The notes under the pieces were generated by a model. It searched no databases. It saw only the letters and a program-made list of their open reading frames with translations, and had not been told where the DNA came from. A program made the position numbers and the translations under genes. Below are positions 33,360 through 42,222 of a stretch of DNA of 64,000 nucleotides, piece after piece. Position 1 is the first letter of the stretch; each line of letters begins with the position of its first letter. The stretch comes from Enterobacter asburiae (GTDB lineage: Bacteria; Pseudomonadota; Gammaproteobacteria; Enterobacterales; Enterobacteriaceae). Location of the stretch: assembly GCF_008080435.1 (NCBI RefSeq), contig NZ_VRKN01000010.1:1-64000 (forward strand). Direction: 5' to 3'.

Positions 33360-35531
33360 TTACCGGCGGCGCAGCAGCCGAAGCGCGTTCGCCGTCACCA
33401 GCACCGTTGCCCCGGTATCCGCCAGCACCGCCAGCCACAAGCCGGTCATGCCGAGCAGGGTCGTCACCAGGAAAATCCCTTTCAGACCGAGCGCAATGCC
33501 GATGTTTTGACGGATATTGGCCCGCGTCGCGCGCGCCAGGGCGATCGTCTGTGCCAGCCCGGTCAGGCGGTTATGGGTCAATGCCGCATCGGCCGTTTCC
33601 AGCGCCACGTCGGTGCCGCTGCCCATCGCAATACCGATGGTGGATGCTTTCATCGCCGGCGCATCGTTAATCCCGTCACCGACCATCGCCAGCGGCGCGT
33701 GAGCGTTCAGCTCCGTTACCGCGCTGACCTTATCCGCAGGCAACAATCCGGCTTTAAACTCCAGCCCCAGCTCACCGGCAATCGCTGCTGCCGCGCGAGG
33801 GTTATCACCGGTGAGAATAACGCCCTGTACGCCTAGCTGATGCAGCGCCGCCACGGCTTCTTTTGCGTCATCGCGCAGGGTATCGCGCAGCGCCAGCATC
33901 CCTTTCGCGACACCGTCCTGCATGACGGTCACGACGGTTTGTCCGGTCTGTTCTAACGCCTCAATCTCTGGGTTAGAGGACTTGCCAGCCGCGACAATCA
34001 GTACCTTTTTACCGTCTACGGTGGCCTCAATCCCTGACCCGACCAGCGCCCGCTGGGCGGTTGCCGGAGGGATGTTCAGCCCGCGCGACTGCGCTTCACG
34101 CACAATCGCCTGCGCCAGCGGGTGAGTGGACCCCCGTTCAACGGCGGCGGCCAGTGTAAGCAGCTCATCTTCACTGCTTTCCTGCGGATACACGCCGGTC
34201 ACCTGTGGCTTGCCGACGGTTAACGTACCGGTTTTATCGAAGGCGATATGCTGGACCTGGCTCAGTTGTTCCAGTGCCGCGCCGCCCTTAATCAGCGCCC
34301 CGCGACGTGCCGCAGCCGCCAGACCTGAGGTAATCGCCGCCGGGGTGGAAATCACCAGCGCGCACGGACAGCCAATCAGCAGCAGCGTCAGCCCTTTATA
34401 AATCCAGCCCTCCCATGGCGCGCCGAAAAACAGCGGTGGGACGACGGTGACCAGCAGGGCAACCAGCATGATGGCAGGGGTATAAATCCGGCTGAAGCGA
34501 TCGATAAAGCGTTCGACCGGCGCGCGGCGCTCTTCTGCCTCTTCAATCAGCTTCAGGATACGGTCGATGGCGCTGTCGCCCGGCTCGGAAAGCACGGTGA
34601 GTTGCACCAGACGGTCGACGCTGGTGGCGCCAGCAGGCACTTTTTCACCCGCGGCGCACTCTACCGGAATGGATTCCCCGGTCAGGGCGCTTTCATCAAA
34701 GCTTGCGGTGGCGGTAAGCAGCGCGCCGTCGGCAGGCAGACGCCCCCCAGCGGCCACTTCAATCACGTCGCCCGGGCGCAGCGTATTGATGGCGACCGTT
34801 TCACGAGTACCGTTTATCACGCGAGTGGCGGTTTCCGGCTTCAGCGCCATCAGCGCGCTGACCCCTTTACGCGCCCGGCTCGCGGCCCAGCCCTCAAGAC
34901 GCTCGCCGATTAAGAACAGCAGCAGCACCATCGCCGCTTCTGCCGTCGCGCCAATGAACAGCGCGCCGATCGCCGCCACGCTCATCAGCGTTTCGATGGC
35001 AAACCAGCTGCCGCTTTTCATCAGGCGCAGCGCCTGACGGGCAATCGGGAACAGCCCGACCAGGGTGGTGGCGATAAACGCCAGATTGCCGAACGGATGG
35101 TTAATCTGTTCCAGCCCCCAACTCAGGGCCATCATGATGATGAGGGTAATGAGCGGCAGGTTTTCTTTCAGGGAGGAGGCTTTTTCAACGGGCGCCGTTT
35201 CGCTACGCAGGGTATAGCCCGCCTTGCTGACGGCGGCTTCAACCTGTTTGCTGACGTCATTATCGGCGCTAACCAGCAGCTTTTCGGTGGCGAACAGCAC
35301 CTGAACGTGGCTGACGCCCGACACTTGTTTGACCGCGTTTTCCACTTTGCGGGCGCAGGCCGCGCAGTCCATACCGTTGACGACCCAGCTGTAGCGGTTA
35401 CCGCTTTCAGGAAGGGGTTGAGTTGGCGTTTCACACACGCCTTCGCAGCAGCAGTCGTCTTTCGACGGAACCGGACTGAGCTTAAGAGCCGAGAATTGAG
35501 GGGCTTTTTTTGGTATTTCTGGAGTCGACAT
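33360..35531 (-). CDS. zntA: Zn(II)/Cd(II)/Pb(II)-exporting P-type ATPase
   Basis: P1B-type ATPase that pumps zinc, cadmium and lead out of the cytoplasm. 723 residues from the ATG at 35531 (GGAG 7 bases upstream); E. coli has 732. The N-terminus has a Cys-rich DCCCEGVCE stretch and a metal-binding domain with GMDCAACARK (about 51-60). The membrane metal site CPC is in GCPCALVIS, the phosphorylated Asp in DKTGTLT, the phosphatase motif in LTGES, and the hinge in GDGINDAP. A ZntR operator lies directly upstream. E. coli has zntA beside yhhN in the same arrangement. Confidence 0.97.
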   Translation of the reverse strand: MSTPEIPKKAPQFSALKLSPVPSKDDCCCEGVCETPTQPLPESGNRYSWVVNGMDCAACARKVENAVKQVSGVSHVQVLFATEKLLVSADNDVSKQVEAAVSKAGYTLRSETAPVEKASSLKENLPLITLIIMMALSWGLEQINHPFGNLAFIATTLVGLFPIARQALRLMKSGSWFAIETLMSVAAIGALFIGATAEAAMVLLLFLIGERLEGWAASRARKGVSALMALKPETATRVINGTRETVAINTLRPGDVIEVAAGGRLPADGALLTATASFDESALTGESIPVECAAGEKVPAGATSVDRLVQLTVLSEPGDSAIDRILKLIEEAEERRAPVERFIDRFSRIYTPAIMLVALLVTVVPPLFFGAPWEGWIYKGLTLLLIGCPCALVISTPAAITSGLAAAARRGALIKGGAALEQLSQVQHIAFDKTGTLTVGKPQVTGVYPQESSEDELLTLAAAVERGSTHPLAQAIVREAQSRGLNIPPATAQRALVGSGIEATVDGKKVLIVAAGKSSNPEIEALEQTGQTVVTVMQDGVAKGMLALRDTLRDDAKEAVAALHQLGVQGVILTGDNPRAAAAIAGELGLEFKAGLLPADKVSAVTELNAHAPLAMVGDGINDAPAMKASTIGIAMGSGTDVALETADAALTHNRLTGLAQTIALARATRANIRQNIGIALGLKGIFLVTTLLGMTGLWLAVLADTGATVLVTANALRLLRRR

Positions 35532-35568
35532 GGCAGTCTCCGGTAATGATAATTTTCTCATTAACCGC

Positions 35569-35600
35569 AGCATACACTCTGGAGTCGACTCCAGAGTCAA
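35569..35600 (-). promoter_or_regulatory. ZntR operator and zntA promoter
   Basis: On the minus strand TTGACT (35600-35595) and TATGCT (35574-35569) are separated by 20 bp. That spacer is filled by a perfect 22-bp palindrome (35576-35597, core GGAGTCGACTCC). A long spacer with an inverted repeat is the hallmark of MerR-type control, and the sequence is essentially that of E. coli zntA. Confidence 0.92.
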
Positions 35601-35607
35601 GGTTTAT

Positions 35608-36234
35608 TTAAATATACAGCGAACGCACGATCAGGAAGTGCCCGGCAAAATAGCAGGCGGCGGCAATCGCGTTATCCGCGCGGAAGCGGCGGCGATAGTG
35701 GCTGCCCAGCCAGACGATATTCCCGATGAACAGCAGCGCCGCACCGAAGAATGCGGACATCGCCGGAGCGGTCGGACGGAAGAACCACAGCTCGCCCGCC
35801 AGCCACACCATCACCAGGGTCATGGCGATAAAGGTACAGACCGGCAAACGCATCTCTTCCAGACGTGACCAGATCACCGCAATCAGCAGTGCGCCAATCA
35901 CCAGCAGGACCAGCGGCAGCGGCCAGAAGAAGGAGAGCGTCATCTGGCTGGCAAAGTAGATGGTATACAGCAGATGCGACAGGAAAAATGCCCCTACGGC
36001 ATACAGCAGGCGCTGGCGCGGCAGCAGGGTCAAGGCGTCGCCAATCAGAGATGCACACAGCCCGGCGAGCACCAGATAGCTGACGGCGTTAAACATCGGC
36101 GCTTGCCAGGCCAGCAGCAACAGGAGCAACAGCGTGACCGGTTTAAACAACCAGCGCTGCCAGGTGGGACCGCGGTACGACGCATCGACATAAAGCCATG
36201 CGGAAAAACAGACAGCGATAAATGACCAAAGCAT
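35608..36234 (-). CDS. yhhN: YhhN family (lysoplasmalogenase-like) membrane protein
   Basis: A 208-residue inner membrane protein with about seven or eight hydrophobic segments, of the YhhN/TMEM86 family, whose animal members hydrolyse lysoplasmalogen. Conserved segments are [21 protein letters not shown] and [15 protein letters not shown]. coli YhhN has the same length. Bacterial substrates are not established; Enterobacteriaceae lack plasmalogens, so the activity here is open. It lies directly upstream of zntA on the same strand, but the ZntR promoter sits between them. Confidence 0.9.
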   Translation of the reverse strand: MLWSFIAVCFSAWLYVDASYRGPTWQRWLFKPVTLLLLLLLAWQAPMFNAVSYLVLAGLCASLIGDALTLLPRQRLLYAVGAFFLSHLLYTIYFASQMTLSFFWPLPLVLLVIGALLIAVIWSRLEEMRLPVCTFIAMTLVMVWLAGELWFFRPTAPAMSAFFGAALLFIGNIVWLGSHYRRRFRADNAIAAACYFAGHFLIVRSLYI

Positions 36235-36363
36235 ATTAACTCCCTGTATCTGTTAAGTCTGAATAATCAGTTTCTGATCCAGTGTAGTGACGCGGGCGGG
36301 CGTTTGGCAATGGCGGGGAAGGCAAGGTATCCTGAATTCCGCAAAATCTGATGGGATTGTCGA

Positions 36364-36723
36364 ATGAGCAAGATGCCGCTGTTTTTCATTATCGTGGTGG
36401 CGATTATCGTCATTGCCGCCTCGTTCCGTTTCGTGCAGCAGCGCCGCGAGAAGGCGGATAACGATGCCGCGCCGCTGATGCAAAAGCGCGTGGTGGTGAC
36501 GAACAAGCGTGAGAAACCGCTGAACGACCGCCGCTCGCGCCAGCAGCAGGTGACGCCTGCGGGCACAGCAATGCGCTATGAGGCGAGCTTTAAGCCGGAA
36601 ACCGGCGGGCTGGAGATGACCTTCCGCCTGGAGGCGCAGCAGTATCATCAGCTGACGGTGGGGGAGAAAGGAACCCTGAGCTATAAAGGATCGAGATTTG
36701 AAGGGTTTGTACCGGAGCGGTAA
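36364..36723 (+). CDS. yhhM: DUF2500 membrane protein YhhM
   Basis: A 119-residue protein with one N-terminal membrane segment (about 5-22, LFFIIVVAIIVIAAS) and a C-terminal domain of the DUF2500 family (FRLEAQQYHQLTVGEKGTLS, SRFEGFVP). The middle is basic and polar. The length equals E. coli YhhM. Function unknown. The start ATG has no strong ribosome site (GGGATTGTCG upstream). It is divergent from yhhN and followed by a REP pair. Confidence 0.9.
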   Translation: MSKMPLFFIIVVAIIVIAASFRFVQQRREKADNDAAPLMQKRVVVTNKREKPLNDRRSRQQQVTPAGTAMRYEASFKPETGGLEMTFRLEAQQYHQLTVGEKGTLSYKGSRFEGFVPER

Positions 36724-36724
36724 T

Positions 36725-36793
36725 GCCGGGCGGCACTGCGTTTGCCCGGCCTACGGGGTTTCGTAGGCCCGGTAAGCGAAGCGCCACCGGGCG
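36725..36793. repeat. REP pair (BIME) between yhhM and yhhL
   Basis: GCCGGGCGGCACTGCGTTTG/CCCGGCCTAC (36725-36754) and GTAGGCCCGGTAAGCGAAGC/GCCACCGGGCG (36763-36793). Almost identical to the pair after yjbH, and lying between convergent genes. Confidence 0.9.
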
Positions 36794-36805
36794 ACTAAAC
36801 GCACC

Positions 36806-37087
36806 TTACTTCTTCACCTGCGCCTTAAACTTCTTCATCCACACCAGCAGTTCAAACACGCCGAAAATAAAGACGCGCAGCTGCTGCCAGCCCGTCATCT
36901 GCGGGTCGTCTTTCGGCAGGCCGTTTTTCAGCATCACCATCTGCAGGGCGTGCATGAACGAGGTGAAAATCAGCGCCACGTTAACGAAAATGTTCATTGG
37001 GCGCGGGAACGGGTGCACCAGATTCAGAATCAAGAACGCCCAGACGCCCAGCATCAGCAAACGTCCCAGGTTAATCAGTACCGGCAT
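36806..37087 (-). CDS. yhhL: DUF1145 membrane protein YhhL
   Basis: A 93-residue inner membrane protein of the DUF1145 family with two or three hydrophobic segments (MLGVWAFLILNLVHPFP, NIFVNVALIFTSFMHALQMV, IFGVFELLVW) and a basic C-terminus (KKFKAQVKK). I chose the ATG at 37087 because AAGGAGG lies 6 bases upstream; the frame is open further into rsmD. It overlaps the 3' end of rsmD by 17 bases and is probably translated with it. Function unknown. Confidence 0.9.
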   Translation of the reverse strand: MPVLINLGRLLMLGVWAFLILNLVHPFPRPMNIFVNVALIFTSFMHALQMVMLKNGLPKDDPQMTGWQQLRVFIFGVFELLVWMKKFKAQVKK

Positions 37088-37673
37088 CGGATCCTCCTTG
37101 TGCCTGACGGTGATACAGACGATAAGCAACCTGACCTGCGACTTTTTCACGGTGCAGATCCCAGTGAGTGGGAACCGGTGGTAAACCGTTTTCCACTTCG
37201 CTTTCAACGTAAATTAGCGCGTCATCCGCCAGCCAGCCGTTTTGCTCCAGCAGGGATAACGTCTCCTCCAGCAGCCCCTTGCGGAACGGCGGGTCGACAA
37301 ACACCACGTTATGCGGCGTGCCTTTCTGCGCAAGAAAACTCAGCGTGTTGGTGTTCACGACGTTGGCGTTGCCCGCCTTCAGCGTCGCCAGATTTTGCTG
37401 CAGCGTCTGCGCCACACCGCGCTCCATCTCCAGCAGCGTGGCGCTGGCAGCATAGCGCGACAGCGCTTCCAGCCCGAGCGCGCCGCTTCCGGCGAAACAG
37501 TCCAGGCAGTGGGCGTCTACCATTGACGGGGCCAGCCAGTTAAACAGCGTCTCGCGCACGCGGTCGGTAGTAGGGCGTAAACCGGGGCTGTCCGGCACCG
37601 GTAATTTCCGGCCTCGCCACTGACCGCCGATAATACGAATTTGACCGGCCGGGGCGCGGTTGGGTTTCTTCAT
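37071..37673 (-). CDS. rsmD: 16S rRNA m2G966 methyltransferase
   Basis: Methylates G966 of 16S rRNA using S-adenosylmethionine. 200 residues (E. coli 198). The SAM-binding motif CLDCFAGSGALGLEALSRYA is near residue 57, and the catalytic motif of N2-guanine methyltransferases appears as FVDPPFRKGL near residue 125. N-terminal RIIGGQWRGRKL is conserved. Divergent from ftsY, as in E. coli, and upstream of yhhL with a 17-base overlap. Confidence 0.96.
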   Translation of the reverse strand: MKKPNRAPAGQIRIIGGQWRGRKLPVPDSPGLRPTTDRVRETLFNWLAPSMVDAHCLDCFAGSGALGLEALSRYAASATLLEMERGVAQTLQQNLATLKAGNANVVNTNTLSFLAQKGTPHNVVFVDPPFRKGLLEETLSLLEQNGWLADDALIYVESEVENGLPPVPTHWDLHREKVAGQVAYRLYHRQAQGGSDAGTD

Positions 37674-37800
37674 CTCAGGAAAGCTCTGTTAACAATTGGC
37701 CTGCGATTGCGGGCGGTGATGTCAATTAAGTAAAGTGTTAGACTATTTCATCATTTTTTTAGCTTCCATGTATATAGCGCCGCGAGGAGTGTAGTCGCAG

Positions 37801-39261
37801 ATGGCAAAACAAAAAAAACGTGGCTTCTTTTCCTGGCTGGGCTTCGGTGAAAAAGAGCAAGAAACAGAACAGAAAACCGAAGAGCAACAAGCCGTTGAAG
37901 AGCAGTCACAGCCTGAAACGCCTGTAGAAACCGCCGCGGTAGTCGAAGCGGAAGAAACGGCGCACAGCAAAGAAGAGATTGAATCCTTTGCAGAAGAAGT
38001 GGTTGAGGTTACGGAACAGGTTCAGGAGAGCGAGAAGCCAGAACCGGTTGTCATCGACGCCGTTGCCGAAGTGCCGCAGGCCGTTATCGAACACGAAGAG
38101 CTGCCGTTGCCGGAAGAGGTGAAAGCCGAAGAGGTTTCTGCCGAAGAGTGGCAGGCCGAAGCGGAAACCGTTGAAATTGTTGAGGCGGTGGAAGAAGAGA
38201 CGGCACTCGAGCCAGAGCTGACTGACGAAGAGCTGGAAGCTCAGGCGCTGGCGGCACAAGCCGCTGAAGAAGCGGTCATTGTTGTGCCGGTGGAAGAACA
38301 GCCGGAAGAAGAGATCGTTCAGGAGCAGGAAAAACCGACCAAAGAAGGTTTCTTCGCGCGTCTGAAACGCAGTCTGCTCAAAACCAAAGAAAACTTAGGT
38401 TCCGGATTTATCAGTCTGTTCCGCGGCAAGAAGATCGACGACGATCTGTTTGAAGAGCTGGAAGAACAATTGCTGATTGCGGACGTTGGCGTGGAAACCA
38501 CCCGTAAGATCATCGCCAATCTGACCGAAGGGGCGAGCCGCAAACAGCTGCGCGACGCCGAAGCGCTGTACGGTCTGCTGAAAGACGAGATGGGTGAAAT
38601 TCTCGCAAAAGTTGAGGAACCGCTTAATATTGAAGGCAAAACGCCATTTGTTATTCTGATGGTTGGCGTGAACGGCGTGGGTAAAACTACCACCATCGGC
38701 AAGCTGGCGCGCCAGTTCGAGCAGCAGGGTAAATCGGTGATGCTGGCGGCGGGCGATACCTTCCGTGCGGCAGCGGTTGAGCAGCTGCAGGTTTGGGGCC
38801 AGCGCAATAACATCCCGGTGATTGCCCAGCATACCGGCGCGGATTCCGCGTCCGTGATCTTCGACGCCATCCAGGCGGCGAAGGCGCGCAACGTGGACGT
38901 GCTGATTGCCGATACTGCAGGGCGTTTGCAGAACAAATCGCACCTGATGGAAGAGTTGAAGAAAATCGTTCGCGTCATGAAGAAGCTGGACGAAGACGCA
39001 CCGCATGAAATTATGCTGACCATTGATGCCAGCACCGGACAGAACGCCATCAGTCAGGCGAAGCTGTTCAATGAAGCGGTAGGACTGACGGGGATTGCGC
39101 TGACCAAACTGGACGGCACCGCCAAAGGCGGGGTGATCTTCTCCGTGGCCGATCAGTTTGGTATTCCTATCCGTTACATCGGTGTGGGCGAGCGTATTGA
39201 GGATTTGCGTCCGTTTAAGGCGGACGACTTTATTGAGGCATTATTTGCCCGAGAGGACTAA
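37801..39261 (+). CDS. ftsY: signal recognition particle receptor FtsY
   Basis: GTPase receptor of the signal recognition particle at the inner membrane. 486 residues (E. coli 497). The N-terminus KQKKRGFFSWLGFG is a membrane-binding amphipathic helix, followed by a very acidic A domain of about 170 residues dominated by Glu, Val and Ala. A second lipid-binding helix EGFFARLKRSLLKTKENLGS (about 182-201) leads into the NG domain. GTPase motifs are GVNGVGKTTT, DTFRAAAVEQL, DTAGR and TKLDGTAKGG. First gene of ftsYEX, with ftsE 2 bp downstream. Confidence 0.97.
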   Translation: MAKQKKRGFFSWLGFGEKEQETEQKTEEQQAVEEQSQPETPVETAAVVEAEETAHSKEEIESFAEEVVEVTEQVQESEKPEPVVIDAVAEVPQAVIEHEELPLPEEVKAEEVSAEEWQAEAETVEIVEAVEEETALEPELTDEELEAQALAAQAAEEAVIVVPVEEQPEEEIVQEQEKPTKEGFFARLKRSLLKTKENLGSGFISLFRGKKIDDDLFEELEEQLLIADVGVETTRKIIANLTEGASRKQLRDAEALYGLLKDEMGEILAKVEEPLNIEGKTPFVILMVGVNGVGKTTTIGKLARQFEQQGKSVMLAAGDTFRAAAVEQLQVWGQRNNIPVIAQHTGADSASVIFDAIQAAKARNVDVLIADTAGRLQNKSHLMEELKKIVRVMKKLDEDAPHEIMLTIDASTGQNAISQAKLFNEAVGLTGIALTKLDGTAKGGVIFSVADQFGIPIRYIGVGERIEDLRPFKADDFIEALFARED

Positions 39262-39263
39262 CA

Positions 39264-39935
39264 ATGATTCGCTTTGAACACGTCAGCAAGGCCTATCTCG
39301 GTGGGAGACAAGCGCTGCAGGGGGTGACATTCCACCTGCAGCCGGGCGAGATGGCATTCCTGACCGGCCATTCCGGCGCGGGGAAAAGTACCCTGCTCAA
39401 GCTTATCTGTGGGATCGAGCGGCCAAGCGCCGGGAAAATCTTTTTCGGCGGCCATGAGATCAGCCGCCTGAAAAACCGCGAAGTGCCGTTCCTGCGTCGT
39501 CAGATCGGCATGATTTTCCAGGATCACCACCTGCTGATGGATCGCACCGTTTTCGATAACGTGGCCATTCCGCTGATTATTGCCGGTGCCAGCTATGACG
39601 ATATCCGCCGTCGCGTCTCTGCGGCGCTGGATAAGGTCGGGCTGCTGGACAAAGCGAAGAACTTCCCGATCCAGCTCTCCGGCGGTGAACAGCAGCGTGT
39701 GGGCATCGCCCGCGCGGTGGTGAACAAGCCTGCGGTGCTGCTGGCGGATGAACCGACCGGTAACCTGGACGATGCCCTCTCCGAAGGGATTTTGCGTCTG
39801 TTTGAGGAATTCAACCGCGTAGGGGTCACGGTATTGATGGCGACGCACGACATCGGGCTCATTTCCCGTCGTTCGTACCGCATGCTGACCCTAAGCGACG
39901 GGCATTTGCACGGAGGCCACGGTGAACAAGCGTGA
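39264..39935 (+). CDS. ftsE: cell division ATP-binding protein FtsE
   Basis: ATPase of the FtsEX complex, which controls septal peptidoglycan hydrolases through EnvC. 223 residues (E. coli 222). Walker [10 protein letters not shown] (about 36-44), signature LSGGEQQRV (about 138) and Walker [13 protein letters not shown] are present, with the switch His in ATHD. The start lies 2 bp after the ftsY stop, with GAGGAC as ribosome site. The 3' end overlaps ftsX by 14 bases, so the two products are likely coupled. Confidence 0.97.
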   Translation: MIRFEHVSKAYLGGRQALQGVTFHLQPGEMAFLTGHSGAGKSTLLKLICGIERPSAGKIFFGGHEISRLKNREVPFLRRQIGMIFQDHHLLMDRTVFDNVAIPLIIAGASYDDIRRRVSAALDKVGLLDKAKNFPIQLSGGEQQRVGIARAVVNKPAVLLADEPTGNLDDALSEGILRLFEEFNRVGVTVLMATHDIGLISRRSYRMLTLSDGHLHGGHGEQA

Positions 39936-40977
39936 TGCAATAAACCAGATTCGGCAGTTCGGAAACCGGTTTGACCGTTTCCGTAAGTCGCAGGGCGGTG
40001 GTGACGGCAATCGTAATGCGCCGAAGCGCCAGAAGGCCGCGCCAAAACCGGCCTCCCGAAAAACCAACGTGTTTAACGAGCAGGTGCGCTACGCTTTCCA
40101 CGGCGCGCTGCAGGACCTGAAAAGCAAACCGCTGGCGACGTTCCTGACGGTGATGGTGATCGCCATCTCCCTGACGCTGCCAAGCGTCTGCTATATGGTC
40201 TATAAAAACGTCAACCAGGCGGCCTCACAGTATTATCCGTCCCCGCAGATCACGGTCTATCTGGATAAAGCGCTCGACGATAACGCCGCGGCGCAGGTGG
40301 TTGGGCAAATCCAGGCCGAGCAGGGCGTGGAGAAGGTCAACTATCTCTCACGTGAAGACGCGCTGGGCGAGTTCCGTAACTGGTCTGGCTTTGGCGGTGC
40401 ACTGGATATGCTCGAAGAGAACCCGCTGCCCGCCGTGGCGGTGGTGATCCCGAAGCTGGATTTCCAGGGGACCGATTCGCTTAACACCCTGCGCGATCGC
40501 ATCACGCGCATTAAGGGCATTGATGAAGTGCGCATGGATGACAGCTGGTTTGCGCGTCTCTCTGCCCTGACCGGGCTGGTAGGACGCGTCGCGGCGATGA
40601 TTGGCGTGCTGATGGTGGCGGCGGTCTTCCTCGTCATTGGTAACAGCGTACGCCTGAGCATCTTTGCCCGTCGCGATACCATCAATGTGCAGAAACTGAT
40701 TGGTGCGACGGATGGTTTCATCCTCCGACCGTTCCTTTACGGTGGCGCACTGCTCGGTTTTTCCGGCGCATTTCTTTCACTGATATTGTCAGAAATTTTG
40801 GTGATGCGGCTTTCATCTGCTGTGACTGAAGTGGCGCAGGTTTTCGGAACGAAGTTTGATATCAGTGGCTTAGGGTTCGATGAGTGCCTGTTACTGCTAC
40901 TGGTTTGCTCGATGATTGGGTGGGTGGCAGCCTGGCTGGCAACCGTTCAACATTTACGTCACTTTACTCCCGACTAA
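39922..40977 (+). CDS. ftsX: cell division permease-like protein FtsX
   Basis: Membrane partner of FtsE. 351 residues (E. coli 352), starting at GTG with GGAGG 7 bases upstream inside ftsE. A basic cytoplasmic N-terminus (about 1-75) precedes four membrane segments. The first periplasmic loop (about 100-220, with [11 protein letters not shown]) is the EnvC-binding domain. [27 protein letters not shown] is the conserved region after the second membrane segment. The gene ends 251 bp before rpoH without a T-run terminator. Confidence 0.97.
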   Translation: MNKRDAINQIRQFGNRFDRFRKSQGGGDGNRNAPKRQKAAPKPASRKTNVFNEQVRYAFHGALQDLKSKPLATFLTVMVIAISLTLPSVCYMVYKNVNQAASQYYPSPQITVYLDKALDDNAAAQVVGQIQAEQGVEKVNYLSREDALGEFRNWSGFGGALDMLEENPLPAVAVVIPKLDFQGTDSLNTLRDRITRIKGIDEVRMDDSWFARLSALTGLVGRVAAMIGVLMVAAVFLVIGNSVRLSIFARRDTINVQKLIGATDGFILRPFLYGGALLGFSGAFLSLILSEILVMRLSSAVTEVAQVFGTKFDISGLGFDECLLLLLVCSMIGWVAAWLATVQHLRHFTPD

Positions 40978-40994
40978 TAAAAGCGTGATATAAT

Positions 40995-41031
40995 CTTTCC
41001 CTGCACTGAGATGTTCGCTCTGCAGGGAAAG
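40995..41031 (+). repeat. long inverted repeat in the ftsX-rpoH gap
   Basis: CTTTCCCTGCA and TGCAGGGAAAG form a perfect 11-bp stem around a 15-base loop. No T-run follows. It could be an attenuator between ftsX and rpoH or a structure in the longest rpoH transcript. Confidence 0.6.
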
Positions 41032-41104
41032 CGTCCCTGTTGTCGCTTCCCCTGTTATCATTTCCATGTCACATTTTGTGCGTAATTTATTCACCGTTGC
41101 ACCT

Positions 41105-41132
41105 GGAACTTGTGGATAAAATCACTGTCTGA
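41105..41132 (+). promoter_or_regulatory. sigma-E promoter of rpoH with DnaA box
   Basis: GGAACTT, 16 bp, then TCTGA is a full match to the sigma-E consensus and corresponds to P3 of E. coli rpoH. A perfect DnaA box (TGTGGATAA, the complement of TTATCCACA) occupies 41111-41119, between the two promoter elements. DnaA is known to repress rpoH promoters in E. coli. Confidence 0.88.
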
Positions 41133-41228
41133 TAAAAGAGTGAATGCTAATCTCGTTGCTCAAACGCTTTGGCATGGTTGTTGCCTGACGGGGACGACCT
41201 GGACCAGAAGAAACATTGAGAGGAATGA

Positions 41229-42086
41229 ATGACCAAAGAAATGCAAACTTTAGCTTTAGCCCCTGTTGGTAACCTGGAATCTTACATCCGGGCTGCGAAC
41301 ACCTGGCCGATGTTAACGGCCGAGGAAGAAAAGGAGCTTGCTGAAAAGCTGCATTACCAGGGCGATCTGGAAGCAGCGAAGAAGCTGATCCTGTCTCACC
41401 TGCGCTTTGTTGTTCACGTTGCTCGTAATTATGCGGGCTACGGCCTGCCGCAGGCGGACTTGATTCAGGAAGGTAACATCGGTCTGATGAAGGCTGTACG
41501 TCGCTTCAACCCGGAAGTGGGTGTGCGACTGGTCTCCTTCGCCGTACACTGGATCAAAGCAGAAATTCATGAATACGTGCTGCGCAACTGGCGTATCGTG
41601 AAAGTCGCCACGACAAAAGCGCAACGCAAACTGTTCTTCAACCTGCGTAAAGCCAAGCAGCGTCTGGGCTGGTTCAATCAGGATGAAGTGGAAATGGTGG
41701 CGCGCGAGCTGGGCGTGACCAGCAAAGACGTGCGTGAGATGGAATCCCGTATGGCCGCGCAGGACATGACCTTTGATATGTCCTCCGACGACGACGCCTC
41801 TGACAGCCAGCCGATGGCACCGGTTCTGTATCTGCAGGATAAAACCTCGAACTTTGCTGATGGCATCGAAGAGGATAACTGGGAAGATCAGGCCGCGAAC
41901 AAGCTTACCCATGCGATGGAAGGCCTCGACGAACGTAGCCAGGATATTATCCGCGCCCGCTGGCTGGACGAAGACAACAAGTCCACGCTGCAGGAGCTGG
42001 CCGACCGCTACGGCGTTTCTGCGGAACGTGTCCGTCAGCTTGAAAAGAACGCCATGAAAAAACTTCGCGCCGCTATCGAAGCGTAA
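41229..42086 (+). CDS. rpoH: RNA polymerase sigma-32
   Basis: Heat-shock sigma factor. 285 residues (E. coli 284; one extra residue in the acidic stretch [10 protein letters not shown]). Regions in order are 1.2-2.4 ([20 protein letters not shown] and [19 protein letters not shown]), the RpoH box [10 protein letters not shown] (about 132-141), where chaperone and protease control maps, and region 4.2 with the [23 protein letters not shown]. The start follows GAGAGGA. The first codons (ATGACCAAAGAAATGCAAAC) resemble the E. coli region that forms the heat-melting mRNA structure, so translational thermocontrol is likely. Confidence 0.98.
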   Translation: MTKEMQTLALAPVGNLESYIRAANTWPMLTAEEEKELAEKLHYQGDLEAAKKLILSHLRFVVHVARNYAGYGLPQADLIQEGNIGLMKAVRRFNPEVGVRLVSFAVHWIKAEIHEYVLRNWRIVKVATTKAQRKLFFNLRKAKQRLGWFNQDEVEMVARELGVTSKDVREMESRMAAQDMTFDMSSDDDASDSQPMAPVLYLQDKTSNFADGIEEDNWEDQAANKLTHAMEGLDERSQDIIRARWLDEDNKSTLQELADRYGVSAERVRQLEKNAMKKLRAAIEA

Positions 42087-42106
42087 TTTCCGCGAAGTAT
42101 GCCGAG

Positions 42107-42141
42107 AACCCTCGAATGCAAATTCGGGGGTTTTGTTTTTT
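42107..42141 (+). terminator. rpoH terminator
   Basis: AACCCTCGAAT-GCAA-ATTCGGGGGTT hairpin followed by TTGTTTTTTT. Confidence 0.88.
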
Positions 42142-42222
42142 TAGCGCCCGCTCTGGCGAATTCCCTCCCCCTGGCAAACACTTACTGATGCGCTAAGCAG
42201 GCAACTTTCTCAGGGGGACAGG

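Noticed and set aside
37801-38340. Frame error in the 5' part of ftsY because of its extreme Glu content
   Set aside because: The acidic A domain of FtsY is naturally Glu-rich and variable in length, and the reading frame is continuous with the conserved NG domain.
40995-41031. Intrinsic terminator of ftsX
   Set aside because: The stem is perfect but GCGTCCCTG follows rather than a T-run, and the loop is long, so it is listed only as an inverted repeat.
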